DNA from: Neobacillus rhizophilus
GTDB lineage: Bacteria > Bacillota > Bacilli > Bacillales > Cytobacillaceae
Length of the DNA: 64,000 nt
Assembly: GCF_018343535.1 (NCBI RefSeq)
Contig: NZ_JAGYPF010000003.1
Span: 248,001 to 312,000, forward strand
Direction: 5' to 3'
Made by a program: the position numbers and the translations under genes. The first letter of the stretch is position 1, and every line of letters starts with the position of its first letter. This document shows, one piece after another, positions 30,020 through 38,864 of this stretch. The notes beneath the pieces are model-generated. The model was not told where the DNA came from, made no database searches, and was given only the letters and a program-made list of their open reading frames with translations.

Positions 30020-30387
30020 CCGATGTCCCCTCTTCCCATTAACTCCTCATACAAAACCACCGCATGGTTATAGACCGTGTCCTTCGCACCGTATAAAAGC
30101 GTTACGTTTTGAGAAGCTGCCATCTCGAATATTTGATTAGTTAATTGAAGTTTTTCCTCATTAGTACGGAGTTCTTGAATATAACGGCTTCGAAACTCAT
30201 CAAACAGCTCCGGTTTATGGCAAAACCACTTTCTAAGATCTGGGCTTGGCGCGATCTCTTTATACCAATGATCGAGCCTTGCCGCATCCTTCGAAATCCC
30301 CCTCGGCCAGAGCCGATCCACCAAAATCCGGCACCCATCCGATTCATCGTAAGGCTCATATACTCGCTTTAAATAAATGTTTGCCAT
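30016..30387 (-). CDS. DUF488 family protein (YeaO-like)
   Basis: The 123-residue protein matches DUF488: IYLKRVYEP at the start, then GCRILVDRLWPRGISKD with conserved Asp and Arg-Trp, WYKEIAPSPDLRKWF, and VTLLYGAKDTVYNHA. The family is widespread and of unknown function. It overlaps modA at its end and the HTH gene by one base at its start, so the three genes are cotranscribed. Confidence 0.85.
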   Translation of the reverse strand: MANIYLKRVYEPYDESDGCRILVDRLWPRGISKDAARLDHWYKEIAPSPDLRKWFCHKPELFDEFRSRYIQELRTNEEKLQLTNQIFEMAASQNVTLLYGAKDTVYNHAVVLYEELMGRGDIG

Positions 30388-30617
30388 TAATCCTCATCCT
30401 TTACGTCCAAGTCTTCAGGTATGGGTTCACTCAAGATTTCTTCTACAAGCTGTTTGTATTTTTCCATTTGTTTTAAATGGGTGTTGAATTGTTCTTTGTT
30501 GATTAGGTAATCACTGCCGTCAAAAAGAGCGCGGATCTTTTTCTGCTGGATGAACTTTTTAACGTCAGCTTCTGAGATGGATAAAAACTCTGCTGTTTCT
30601 TTTATTGAAAGATACAT
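30387..30617 (-). CDS. Small helix-turn-helix protein, excisionase-type
   Basis: The 76-residue protein begins MYLSIKETAEFLSISEADVKKF, the winged helix-turn-helix of the excisionase/MerR-like HTH_17 group, then IRALFDGSDYLINKEQF. The C-terminal half is acidic (PEDLDVKDED). There is no phage or integrase nearby, so it is more likely a local regulator of this operon or of molybdate genes than an excisionase. Its ATG directly follows the stop of the peptidase gene. Confidence 0.7.
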   Translation of the reverse strand: MYLSIKETAEFLSISEADVKKFIQQKKIRALFDGSDYLINKEQFNTHLKQMEKYKQLVEEILSEPIPEDLDVKDED

Positions 30618-31649
30618 TTAATTTCCTTCTTTCCTTAAGCAAATAGCTTCGACAACATGGCCTTCCCTTCCCTGTGTGGTTACGGCCTGGGTCAAGGAAT
30701 TAAGAATCGCTTCCTCCGCCGCTTCAGCTGCTGCGGCAAATAGCTGATTCATAATGGGATGGTCTTCGCGAAGCTGTGTCCGTATTTCAGCCGTCTCATC
30801 TAAAAAATGAGGAATTTTATGAGCGGTTGAAAAGGCAATCACAATATCGCCGCTGCCGTGACTGAAATGACTACCAGTCCGCCCAAGACCAATCCCGCAA
30901 CGCTTCGCCACCCGTTTTAGCTGCCGATCGCTCAACGGGGCATCTGTCGCCAAAACGATAATAATGGAACCGTCAGCAGTTTCAGAAAGTCCGCCTCCTG
31001 TTTCATATTGGAAGCCGCGGAAATCTTCTTTTCTGCCAAAATTACTGAGTACCATGCATCCCACTGTATAGTCTGTTGCTACTCGGGATGATGAGCCAAT
31101 TCCGCCTTTGTAGCCAAAGCAGACCATGCCTTTTCCGGCACCAACGGCCCCTTCGTCAGCTTGTTGATTCGAGGCCTTTTTAATCGCTTCAATGGCATGC
31201 TTGGGTTTAACTGGAAACTTACGAATTGAGTTTAAATAGCTGTCATTGCATTCCCCAACCACAATATTGATGGTTCCGGTCGTATCACCGATTTCCGGAT
31301 TTTCCTCTAGCATATATTCAAGCGTGCCTTGAGTCACCGCCGAGACCCCAAAGGTGTTTGTTAACATAATCGGCGATTCAAGAACACCTAATTCATTTAC
31401 CTGTACTAGTCCGATTGTTTTGCCAAAACCATTCAGGACACAGCTTGCCGCCGTCACTTTTTCTTTAAACATGTTTCCGCTATGGGGTAAAATGGCGGTT
31501 ACTCCCGTACAGGCATAGTCGGTGCCTGTTTCGTTTAAAGGATAATCTAGTGTCACGTGCCCAACCATTACTCCTGGGACATCTGTTAGGCAGTTTTTTT
31601 CGCCAGTGGTAAGCTTTCCAATGGCCATACCCATTTCGCGAATTTTCAT
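30618..31649 (-). CDS. P1 family aminopeptidase (DmpA/BapA-like)
   Basis: The 343-residue protein is an Ntn-type hydrolase that is cut by itself into two chains. Seen are the N-terminal LTDVPGVMVGHVTL, VQVNELGVLESPIMLTNT, and GGIGSSSRVA, whose Ser begins the beta chain. Family members release N-terminal D- or beta-amino acids from short peptides. It overlaps the M19 dipeptidase by 4 nt, suggesting joint use of unusual dipeptides. No signal peptide is seen, so it acts in the cytoplasm. Confidence 0.88.
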   Translation of the reverse strand: MKIREMGMAIGKLTTGEKNCLTDVPGVMVGHVTLDYPLNETGTDYACTGVTAILPHSGNMFKEKVTAASCVLNGFGKTIGLVQVNELGVLESPIMLTNTFGVSAVTQGTLEYMLEENPEIGDTTGTINIVVGECNDSYLNSIRKFPVKPKHAIEAIKKASNQQADEGAVGAGKGMVCFGYKGGIGSSSRVATDYTVGCMVLSNFGRKEDFRGFQYETGGGLSETADGSIIIVLATDAPLSDRQLKRVAKRCGIGLGRTGSHFSHGSGDIVIAFSTAHKIPHFLDETAEIRTQLREDHPIMNQLFAAAAEAAEEAILNSLTQAVTTQGREGHVVEAICLRKEGN

Positions 31650-32581
31650 CGTACTGCACCCGGCCGGTGGTCAAGGAAGTTTTGTGAGGCAAAGCCACTA
31701 ACCTCTTCTTCACTGTAATGTTTTAAAAGTTCATTGATCAGGTTTTGCGATTTGGCAGCATTCTCTAAATCAATGATAAATTGGGAGATTCCATCAAAAT
31801 CTGACCCTAGGCCAATTTGCTTTACCCCGCCAAGGGAGCAGAAATGGTCAATATGCTTGATGAGGTCACTTATGTGTGCATCCCCAGATTCATTAATAAA
31901 TGGCGGATTATAGACGACATGGATCAGTCCGCCCTTTTGGAACATTGCCGCAGCTTGCTCATCAGTTAAATTGCGCGGGTGGTTACAAAGGGATTTGGCA
32001 TTGGAGTGGCTCGCAATCGGGTAATCTGCGAGTTCCATGACATCCCAGAATGCTTTTTCGCACAAATGAGAAACATCCGTCAAGACTTGATTCTCATTGT
32101 TTAATTGCACGATTTCCTTACCAAATAGTGTAAGCCCCGCCCCGCGCGGCTCGCCGGCACCGTCAGCCGCCAAATTGGCGTTATTCCAGGTAAGGCCGAC
32201 AGAACGGACACCTAATCGGAACAATGTACGCAACTTCATAAGGTCGTTGCCAATCGCGTCGACACCTTCAAGCGTCAGCATCGCACCAATCTGGCCAATT
32301 TTGAGCTGGTCAAAATCAGCCCAATTCTTTATATGAACCATGTCGGGATTTTCCCCCAAGACTTCCTTGTAAAAATAATCAACTTGCTCCAGCGCTGCCT
32401 GGAATTTTCGATCGGATGGGATATCCGGTTCGATAAAGATTGCAAAGCACTGAGCTTTGATTTTGCCTTGCTGCAGGCGAGCTTTGTTTGTCTCTAATTC
32501 CGGGGCATCGGCAAAACGCAGCTTACCTTTACCTTCCGAAAGCTTAAGTAATGCATCACAATGCAGGTCAATGATATTCAT
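31646..32581 (-). CDS. Membrane dipeptidase family (M19) hydrolase
   Basis: The 311-residue TIM-barrel zinc dipeptidase has DLHCDALLKL with HxD metal ligands, the bridging Glu in LTLEGVDAIG, ASHSNAKSLCNHPRNL with metal His residues, and GLGSDFDGI. M19 enzymes split dipeptides, including those with a D-residue at the C-terminal side. There is no signal or membrane segment despite the family name. It is the first gene of the operon leading to modA; a TATGAT/TACAAT -10 region lies about 35 nt upstream. Confidence 0.9.
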   Translation of the reverse strand: MNIIDLHCDALLKLSEGKGKLRFADAPELETNKARLQQGKIKAQCFAIFIEPDIPSDRKFQAALEQVDYFYKEVLGENPDMVHIKNWADFDQLKIGQIGAMLTLEGVDAIGNDLMKLRTLFRLGVRSVGLTWNNANLAADGAGEPRGAGLTLFGKEIVQLNNENQVLTDVSHLCEKAFWDVMELADYPIASHSNAKSLCNHPRNLTDEQAAAMFQKGGLIHVVYNPPFINESGDAHISDLIKHIDHFCSLGGVKQIGLGSDFDGISQFIIDLENAAKSQNLINELLKHYSEEEVSGFASQNFLDHRPGAVR

Positions 32582-32618
32582 GTTGGCCGACTCCTTTTTT
32601 AAGAAAATTGTATCATAA

Positions 32619-32647
32619 AAAAGCTAGGGGGTTATAACCTAGCTTTT
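32619..32647. other. Hairpin in the divergent M19/ade intergenic region
   Basis: AAAAGCTAGG pairs with CCTAGCTTTT around a 9-nt loop. It looks like a terminator but lies upstream of two divergent genes, just upstream of the dipeptidase -10. It could be an operator or a relic. A second inverted repeat, TTTGGA/TCCAAA, occurs around 32676-32695. Confidence 0.5.
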
Positions 32648-32787
32648 AATCGCTTATATTCAATTTTCAGCAAACCGCTTTATTTTTGGAAGGACTTATC
32701 CAAACCCTGTAATAATTACGTACACTTACAGAATACTAGTATGGAAAGAATATATGTCAGATATAGAGTTTAGGGGGGATGGTGCGC

Positions 32788-34527
32788 ATGGAAAGACGAC
32801 AATTGGCAAGAAGAATTTCGGTTGCATCCGGCAAAGAACCTGCGGATGCAGTTATTAAAAGCGCAAAAATTATCGATGTTTTTAATGGGGAAATTATTGA
32901 AGGGGACATTGCGATTGCAGATGGTTACTTTGCCGGCATTGGCACATATGAGGGGAAACAGGTGATTGATGCAAATGGGGCTTATTTAACTCCAGCCTTC
33001 ATCGATGGTCATGTTCATATCGAGTCATCCATCGTCACACCTTCCGAATTTGCCAAAGTTCTTCTCCTGCATGGTGTAACGACTGTAATCGCAGATCCAC
33101 ATGAAATTGCCAACGTTCTAGGTACCGAAGGAATCCAATATATGCTTGATGCTTCCGAAAACCTACCGTTTGACTTTTACTTTATGCTCCCTTCCTGTGT
33201 CCCTGCGACTGAGTTCGAACATTCCGGTGCTGTTTTAAAAGCCGAACATTTAAAACAATTTTTTCAGCAGCCAAAAGTTCTAGGATTGGCTGAAGTCATG
33301 AATTTTCCTGCAGTTGTTAACTGTGACAAGGATATGCTCGAAAAGATTGCTGCTTCCAAAGCCTTTGGGAAAAAAATTGATGGCCATGCTGCAGGTCTTT
33401 CCGCAAATGATATAAATGTGTACATGGCTGCCGGCATCCGAACCGATCACGAGTGTACAAACGCAGTAGAAGCAAAAGAACGTCTCAATCGGGGGATGTA
33501 TGTGATGATCCGCGAAGGGACTGTGGCCAAGGATTTACGTCAATTGATCCCCGTCGTAAATGAGCGTAATGCCCGCCGCTGCTTATTCGTGACAGATGAT
33601 AAACATCTTGACGACCTGCTTCATGAAGGAAGCATTGATCACAATGTTAGGCTGGCGGTCGCATCGGGTATCTCCCCAATAACCGCTATTCAAATGGCAA
33701 CGATCAACGCGGCAGAATGTTTTGGACTTGAGGAAAAGGGGGCTATCGCTCCCGGATATAAAGCAGATTTCATCATCATGGAAGATCTTGAAAGTTTTAA
33801 AATTGTCGATGTTTATAAGGACGGGACAGCTGTTGTCAAAAAAGGAGCCATTGTACACTTTCCAGAAAGCAGCCAGCCGGATATACCAAGCTCATTAACC
33901 CAAACCGTTCATTTCCTTGAAATTTCCGAGGATGAATTTCAAATTCCGGTTCAATCCCACAAGGCGAACATTATCGAAATCATTCCAAATAGCCTGGTGA
34001 CACGCCATATCGTTGAACAGGTGGAAACAAATGAGTCCGGTTTCTTTCAATGCTCTTTGGATAAAGACCAGCTAAAACTGGCCGTGATTGAACGCCATCA
34101 CCAGACTGGTTTTATCGGTTTGGGAATTGTCAATGGTCTAGGGCTTAAATCAGGTGCCATAGCGACTACAATCGCCCATGATTCCCATAATCTTGTTATC
34201 GCCGGCACAAACGATCATGATATGGTGATGGCCGCCAAAACAATTAAGGAGATGCAAGGCGGGATGGTGGTTATAAAAGACGGCAAGGTCCTTGCAGCAT
34301 TGAAGCTTTCCATCGCGGGATTGATGTCGGACCGCTCCTATCAAGAGGTTTACGCCAATCTGAACAATATCCATGGTGCACTAAACCAGTTAAGAGCAAA
34401 TCGCCAGTTCAACCCATTTTTAACTCTTTCCTTTTTAACACTGCCGGTGATACCTGAATTAAAGCTAACCGACAAAGGCTTGTTTCAGGTTTCCAAGTTT
34501 CAGCATATTTCTATTGATGCAGGGTAA
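32788..34527 (+). CDS. ade: Adenine deaminase
   Basis: The enzyme turns adenine into hypoxanthine and ammonia for purine salvage. The 579-residue amidohydrolase shows FIDGHVHIESS with HxH metal ligands, ADPHEIANVLG, KIDGHAAGLS, DHECTNAVEA and TDDKHLDDL with the catalytic Asp. The C-terminal region (GLGIVNGLGLKSGAIATTIAHDSHN) matches the second adenine deaminase domain. I place the start at ATG 32788, 9 nt after GGGGGG. No PurR box or purine riboswitch was seen upstream. Confidence 0.94.
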   Translation: MERRQLARRISVASGKEPADAVIKSAKIIDVFNGEIIEGDIAIADGYFAGIGTYEGKQVIDANGAYLTPAFIDGHVHIESSIVTPSEFAKVLLLHGVTTVIADPHEIANVLGTEGIQYMLDASENLPFDFYFMLPSCVPATEFEHSGAVLKAEHLKQFFQQPKVLGLAEVMNFPAVVNCDKDMLEKIAASKAFGKKIDGHAAGLSANDINVYMAAGIRTDHECTNAVEAKERLNRGMYVMIREGTVAKDLRQLIPVVNERNARRCLFVTDDKHLDDLLHEGSIDHNVRLAVASGISPITAIQMATINAAECFGLEEKGAIAPGYKADFIIMEDLESFKIVDVYKDGTAVVKKGAIVHFPESSQPDIPSSLTQTVHFLEISEDEFQIPVQSHKANIIEIIPNSLVTRHIVEQVETNESGFFQCSLDKDQLKLAVIERHHQTGFIGLGIVNGLGLKSGAIATTIAHDSHNLVIAGTNDHDMVMAAKTIKEMQGGMVVIKDGKVLAALKLSIAGLMSDRSYQEVYANLNNIHGALNQLRANRQFNPFLTLSFLTLPVIPELKLTDKGLFQVSKFQHISIDAG

Positions 34528-34629
34528 AATTAGCTTTGTTCAAGTGTAAAAAAGACCCTTTTCATAAGATTGTTGCTTTGTCATTTAAAAAACGAGCTTT
34601 AAGAAGCAATGAATATCTTATTGCTTTGT

Positions 34630-35043
34630 ATTGGTGCCCATAGCCAAGAATAATCCGCTAGTTGGGTAACCAATAAAGAGTATGGGTGCCCGAAACCCCA
34701 AAAATTCCGCTGGTTTGGTAACCAATAAAGAATATGGGTGCCCGAAACCGACAAAATTCCGCTGGTTCGGTAACCAATAAAGGATATGGGTGCCCGAAAC
34801 CGACAAAATTCCGCCGGTTCGGTAACCAATAAAGGGTATGGGTGCCCGAAACCAAAAGAAATACCTCGGTTCGGTAACCAATAAAGAATATGGGTGCCCG
34901 AAACCGACAAAATTCCGATGGTTCGGTAACCAATAAAGGATATGGGTGCCCGAAACCGACAAAATTCCGCCGGTTCGGTAACCAATAAAGGATATGGGTG
35001 CCCGAAACCGACAAAATTCCGCTGGTTCGGTAACCAATAGGTA
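34630..35043 (+). repeat. Tandem repeat array, 52-bp period, about eight units
   Basis: GGTAACCAATA recurs every 52 bp from 34665 to 35029, each followed by a GGGTGCCCGAAACC block and a variable segment such as GACAAAATTCCGC. Within a unit CCGAAACC can pair with GGTTCGG. The first unit (from 34630) is degenerate. The minus strand lacks stops in all three frames because 52 is not a multiple of three; this does not indicate a gene. It lies between ade and the arsR-type gene; no other gene is seen in 34528-35119. Confidence 0.9.
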
Positions 35044-35106
35044 CCCAAGGATAAAGGGAAATTTATCAAATTGGGAAGCAATCTTAAAGCCACAATATTT
35101 ACGAAA

Positions 35107-35136
35107 AAAAAAGAACCGGTTAAGGTTCTTTTTTTT
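35107..35136 (-). terminator. Terminator after the ArsR/AHSA1 operon
   Basis: AAAAAAGAACC pairs perfectly with GGTTCTTTTTT around a 6-nt loop that contains the arsR stop codon. T runs exist on both strands, so it is bidirectional. Confidence 0.88.
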
Positions 35137-35485
35137 CTGTCTCTGATGGAATCAATTTCAGGCCGCTGTTTTCCCCGCCCGTTTCCACTATATGCTTTAG
35201 AACAGAAAGCCTATTGCTCCAGAATTGGTCATAAAACTGCTTTAGCTCAGATAGAGGTTCGGGATGGAGCCGGTATATTTTTTCCCGTCCTTCCTTTCGT
35301 CCGCTTACTAATTCCGCTTCAGAGAGAATTTTCAAATGCTTGGCAATAGCCGTCCTGCTGATTGAAAAATGTGATGTGATTTCCGAAATCGGCAATTCTC
35401 TTTCAGAGAGAAGCTTTAGCACTTCTCTCCTTGTGGGGTCTGCTATTGCTTGAAACACATCATGCTTTTGTGCTGAGGCTGACAC
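35120..35485 (-). CDS. ArsR-family transcriptional regulator
   Basis: The 121-residue winged-helix repressor has DVFQAIADPTRREVLKLL and ISEITSHFSISRTAIAKHLKIL for DNA recognition. The metal-binding ELCVCD motif of ArsR/SmtB metal sensors is absent, so it belongs to the metal-independent group usually paired with AHSA1 proteins. It starts with GTG, with GGAGGG inside the end of the AHSA1 gene. Two AACC-N4-GGTT palindromes at the shared promoter are its likely targets. Confidence 0.9.
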   Translation of the reverse strand: MSASAQKHDVFQAIADPTRREVLKLLSERELPISEITSHFSISRTAIAKHLKILSEAELVSGRKEGREKIYRLHPEPLSELKQFYDQFWSNRLSVLKHIVETGGENSGLKLIPSETEKKEP

Positions 35486-35905
35486 TTAGCCCTCCACAAT
35501 CCTTTTTAATTTTTCGATAATGCCATTCCAGCCGCCAGACATGTGTTCGCGAATGACACCAGACTTTTGACCGGCTTTACCGATGATTTCATCCGCAGGC
35601 TTCCAGCCGCCATGAATTAAAGTAAACTCCGTTTTCCCACCTAAATCTTTCAAAATAAAGGATGCAAACCATCCCTCTGTATCCCATTTGAAGGAAAGAC
35701 GGTTTGGAGGGTCGAATTCGGTTACTTTGCAAGGAGATGGACCGAACGGAGATTGCAAGTGAAATTCATGGCCCACTTCCGGTTTGAAGTCGTTTGGCAT
35801 GAACCATTCTCCAATCGCTTCAGCGGTAGAAACATGCTCCCAAACCTTTTCAATTGGTGCCTCGATGACGATCGATTTCTTGATATCTTCTAGAGTATTT
35901 ACCAT
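35486..35905 (-). CDS. SRPBCC / AHSA1-domain protein
   Basis: The 139-residue protein has the START-like AHSA1 fold: [26 protein letters not shown], then [27 protein letters not shown], and [14 protein letters not shown] at the end. Such proteins have a hydrophobic cavity; their ligands are rarely known. The ArsR regulator follows with no gap. The promoter upstream is strong and carries two palindromic operators, so the pair is probably autoregulated. Confidence 0.88.
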   Translation of the reverse strand: MVNTLEDIKKSIVIEAPIEKVWEHVSTAEAIGEWFMPNDFKPEVGHEFHLQSPFGPSPCKVTEFDPPNRLSFKWDTEGWFASFILKDLGGKTEFTLIHGGWKPADEIIGKAGQKSGVIREHMSGGWNGIIEKLKRIVEG

Positions 35906-35936
35906 TATAATTCGCCTGCTTTCTCAAAAAGTATAC

Positions 35937-35989
35937 AACCATTTGGTTTCACATTTTTGATTATATAAAACCTTTTGGTTTCATGTCAA
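35937..35989 (-). promoter_or_regulatory. Promoter with two AACC-N4-GGTT operators (ArsR)
   Basis: On the minus strand TTGACA (35984-35989) and TATAAT (35960-35965) are both perfect, with an 18-bp spacer. The palindrome AAACCAAAAGGTTT (35968-35981) fills the spacer, and a second one, AACCAAATGGTT (35937-35948), covers about +5 to +16. Binding at either would block RNA polymerase. Confidence 0.8.
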
Positions 35990-36030
35990 CATAAATTTCC
36001 TTTTTACTTTCCCCAAAAACGCAAATAAAA

Positions 36031-36056
36031 AATCCCTTCCATAAATAGAAGGGATT
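36031..36056 (-). terminator. Terminator after the NCS2 permease gene
   Basis: AATCCCTTC pairs with GAAGGGATT around an 8-nt loop, and TTTTTTATTTG follows on the minus strand. The permease stop codon overlaps the stem. Confidence 0.85.
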
Positions 36057-37365
36057 ACGCAGTCTGCTCGATTTGCTTTTTTCGAAATACAACGTGCTCT
36101 AATATGAAACATAAAATGAGGCCTACGAGCAGTCCATTGGACACAATGTTCCGCAGCCAAGGAGCGATATTTTCAAAGGCTTCTGGCGGTAAAAACATGA
36201 TGCCGATTCCTGTCATTAAGGAAATCCCTATCACCATCAGGTTCCGTCCCGTCGGCTCCTGCCCCATTAAATCGCGGATACCAAACCCAAGCAACTGTGT
36301 AAACATGGTAAAGAGGGAAGCATAAGCAACTTCTAATGGCAAGGTTGCCAAAAATCCGCCTATATATGGAAAAAATCCAGATACCGTGATTAAAACAGCC
36401 CCTATGATGAGCGGGAACAATTTTTTTATGCCAGTCGTCATGATGAATCCAGCGGAAATAGCTAACGGGATTACGCCCACAACAGAAAAGAGGCCAGAGA
36501 AGATTAAACCCACCCCATTACCAAAAATCCCCTTTTGATACTGATTAGGCTTTATCCTTTTTTCTAAAGCTATTCCAACTACCAGAACGCTGGAGATAAC
36601 ATTGGAAATAAGGACAATCGAGGTAAGGAGCGTGGTAACTGCAATCCCAATATCAAACTTCGGAGTTCCCCAAGCAAAAATCTTCGGAATGCTAAACCAT
36701 CTGGAGGGCTCGTAGGATTGATTTGTATCAATCAAACCGAAAAAATGAAACATGGCCCAGCCAACAATTATCCCAGCTAGCGGCCCTAAACTTTTTAAAA
36801 TGCCATTGGCTTTTAATGATATGAATAAAATGATGAAAATAACAAGAAAACAAATAAGAGCAATTTTCCCATTTAAATGGCCGGTGGCGGTGAAGCCTAG
36901 CATGCTTTTTAAAAACGAGCCGCTCAATTGACTGACCAGTAAAATTAAGTAAACGCCAGTAACTATCGGTGTAAATAGGAGGCGTATTTTTTCAATAATC
37001 GGCAAAAATCCGATGATGGCCAACAATATTCCGGCGATGATTAATCCCATTTCTAATTGCTGAAGCACATTTCCTTGATTGGCCGGGGTACTCATAGACC
37101 CAAGCAAAATAAAAATGGCCCACCACATTCCTGCTGCCCCTTCCACCAGTGGAAGACGGTGGCCGAAAAAAATCTGAATTAGGGTAGCAATTCCGGTTAC
37201 AAAAAGCATGCGTTGCATAAAGTCCGCGATTTCTGCCGGGGCCATATGAAAGGCTGCTCCGACAACAACCGGTACTGCAATAACATTCGTCAACATAAAA
37301 ACAGCCCACTGAATCCCCTGTATGCCAACAATCAGCCCGCTATCTTTGTTCGTTTGATTTTCCAT
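36055..37365 (-). CDS. NCS2-family nucleobase permease (xanthine/uracil type)
   Basis: The 436-residue membrane protein has about 12-14 hydrophobic segments and belongs to the nucleobase:cation symporter-2 group. Recognisable are FGHRLPLVEGAAGMWWA in an early segment, SNVISSVLVVGIALEKR in the transport core, and GVIPLAISAGFIMTTGIKK. The exact base (uracil, xanthine or other) cannot be told. It lies 17 nt after the BASS transporter gene and is probably cotranscribed with it. Adenine deaminase nearby on the other strand may share purine salvage. Confidence 0.8.
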   Translation of the reverse strand: MENQTNKDSGLIVGIQGIQWAVFMLTNVIAVPVVVGAAFHMAPAEIADFMQRMLFVTGIATLIQIFFGHRLPLVEGAAGMWWAIFILLGSMSTPANQGNVLQQLEMGLIIAGILLAIIGFLPIIEKIRLLFTPIVTGVYLILLVSQLSGSFLKSMLGFTATGHLNGKIALICFLVIFIILFISLKANGILKSLGPLAGIIVGWAMFHFFGLIDTNQSYEPSRWFSIPKIFAWGTPKFDIGIAVTTLLTSIVLISNVISSVLVVGIALEKRIKPNQYQKGIFGNGVGLIFSGLFSVVGVIPLAISAGFIMTTGIKKLFPLIIGAVLITVSGFFPYIGGFLATLPLEVAYASLFTMFTQLLGFGIRDLMGQEPTGRNLMVIGISLMTGIGIMFLPPEAFENIAPWLRNIVSNGLLVGLILCFILEHVVFRKKQIEQTA

Positions 37366-37382
37366 GGTGAAATTCCTTCTTT

Positions 37383-38351
37383 CTACACAGCAACTGTATC
37401 CTGCTTTTCCTCGCCTTTTTGGTAGTATTTTGCGATAAAATGTCCATTTAAAGACGCTAATATTTGTTGGAAAAGCATCCCGACGACAACTGGCACCGCT
37501 ACCGCCGGCGGGAAATAGGTAACACTAATGACAGCCCCGGCACTGATATTTCTCATTCCTCCAGAAAAAGTCAAGGTGATGGCCGTGTCCCGGTCGCCGA
37601 TCAAAATCCTCCCAAGGAAAAAAGAAAGCAAATATCCGCACAATGCAATAATAAAGACTGTAACCATGATGCCGACTAGTTTAAGGTCAATATTTCTTAG
37701 ATAGGGAGCAACAACCGCTCCATTCAGCATCACAACAAACCCCATACTGATTTTTGAAAATGGGGCAAGCTTTACCCCTAATTGTTGATTTATTTTTCCT
37801 TTTGTCCACTGATTTAACAGCATGCCGATAATGGATGGGATCACGACCATTCCGAATAAACCTTTCATTATATCGACATAATCCATTTCAATTTTTTGTC
37901 CCATAAAAACCGAGAGAGAATACGGAACAATAATCGGAGATAACAAGGTATCGAGTAAAATGATCGATAACACAAGCGGGATATTTCCTTTATAAATAGA
38001 AACCCAAACAAAGCTCGTAATGCCTGTTGGAATTACCATACCTAAAATTAAACCCGTAATGGTATAGGCATCATTTGGGAAAGTGATATGCCCCACTCCC
38101 CATGCAAACAGCGGCATGAGAAGATGGAGAATCAGCATTGCTATAAAAATCGGAAAAGGGTGAAGCATCGCGTCTTTCAACGATTTAAAATTAGAGTTTA
38201 AGCTTCCGGCAAAGGTCATAAAGGCGAAAATCCACGGGATTAAAAAGGAAAAATCCTTTATATAAGCACTTAAGATAACCCCGGTTATAACACTAACCGG
38301 GGTAATAAATGGCATAATTTTCTCTAGTTTTTTATTCAATTTTTGCAGCAT
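37383..38351 (-). CDS. BASS-family transporter (bile acid:sodium symporter superfamily)
   Basis: The 322-residue protein has about ten membrane segments. GMVIPTGITSFVWVSIYKGN and FSGGMRNISAGAVISVTYFPP correspond to the two crossing-helix regions of the BASS/ACR3 fold that bind sodium and substrate. In bacteria such proteins carry organic acids such as pantoate or keto acids, or arsenite; none of these is favoured here. It lies between a rhodanese gene and an NCS2 permease, all on the minus strand. Confidence 0.8.
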   Translation of the reverse strand: MLQKLNKKLEKIMPFITPVSVITGVILSAYIKDFSFLIPWIFAFMTFAGSLNSNFKSLKDAMLHPFPIFIAMLILHLLMPLFAWGVGHITFPNDAYTITGLILGMVIPTGITSFVWVSIYKGNIPLVLSIILLDTLLSPIIVPYSLSVFMGQKIEMDYVDIMKGLFGMVVIPSIIGMLLNQWTKGKINQQLGVKLAPFSKISMGFVVMLNGAVVAPYLRNIDLKLVGIMVTVFIIALCGYLLSFFLGRILIGDRDTAITLTFSGGMRNISAGAVISVTYFPPAVAVPVVVGMLFQQILASLNGHFIAKYYQKGEEKQDTVAV

Positions 38352-38369
38352 AAAGGGTCTCTCCCTTTT

Positions 38370-38714
38370 TTAATCTTCAAGTGACTTTAAGAAGTCCTTC
38401 CAGGCTGTAACGCCGCCTTCCAATAGCGTGACCTGGTAATTTTTCCGGTCAAAGATATTCGCGCATTTTGCAGCCGAATTCCCGGTCGTGCAGGTAACGA
38501 TGACCTCTCTGTCTTTCGGTAAGGTAAGCTGTTTGTCCATGTTTTCGTCAAGTTCAAATATTTCCGTTTTTGGAATATTGCGGCTTTCTACATGGGAATC
38601 TTCTATGTGAAACTTGTTATATTTCTCGTTTGCACGGACATCTAAAATCATAACATTTTCTCGTGCCTGCAATCTTTCATGAAGCTCTTTAGCTGTAATT
38701 TTTTTCACTGACAT
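38370..38714 (-). CDS. Rhodanese-like domain protein
   Basis: The 114-residue single-domain protein has MILDVRANEKYNKFHIEDS and the active-site loop CTTGNSAAKCA, whose Cys carries the sulfur in rhodaneses, followed by LLEGGVTAWKDFLKS. It could move sulfane sulfur or act in thiol stress. The ATG at 38714 has GGGGGG 8 nt upstream. It probably begins the three-gene run with the BASS and NCS2 transporters. Confidence 0.85.
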   Translation of the reverse strand: MSVKKITAKELHERLQARENVMILDVRANEKYNKFHIEDSHVESRNIPKTEIFELDENMDKQLTLPKDREVIVTCTTGNSAAKCANIFDRKNYQVTLLEGGVTAWKDFLKSLED

Positions 38715-38864
38715 TACAAACACCCCCCAACCAAAAGAATAACACAATTTTATTACTTGGGGAGGTAATATCTTTCGTTAGCCGAAAAAAAGCTGAACAA
38801 AAATGACTGCCATTGTTGTATAATGTTGGCATTATATTTTATGGAAAAAGAAAGAAGTGGGGAT

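Noticed and set aside
30387-30617. Phage excisionase
   Set aside because: Only the HTH fold is shared; no integrase, att site or phage genes nearby.
32582-32787. Purine riboswitch or PurR box before ade
   Set aside because: No aptamer core or CGAA-type PurR box was found; only two unrelated inverted repeats.
34630-35043. CRISPR array
   Set aside because: The repeated part is ~40 bp with only ~12 bp of low-variety sequence between; there are no real spacers and no cas genes.
34618-35093. Three long overlapping minus-strand frames of repeated peptide
   Set aside because: They come from a stop-free 52-bp tandem repeat read in all frames; no ribosome site, no promoter.
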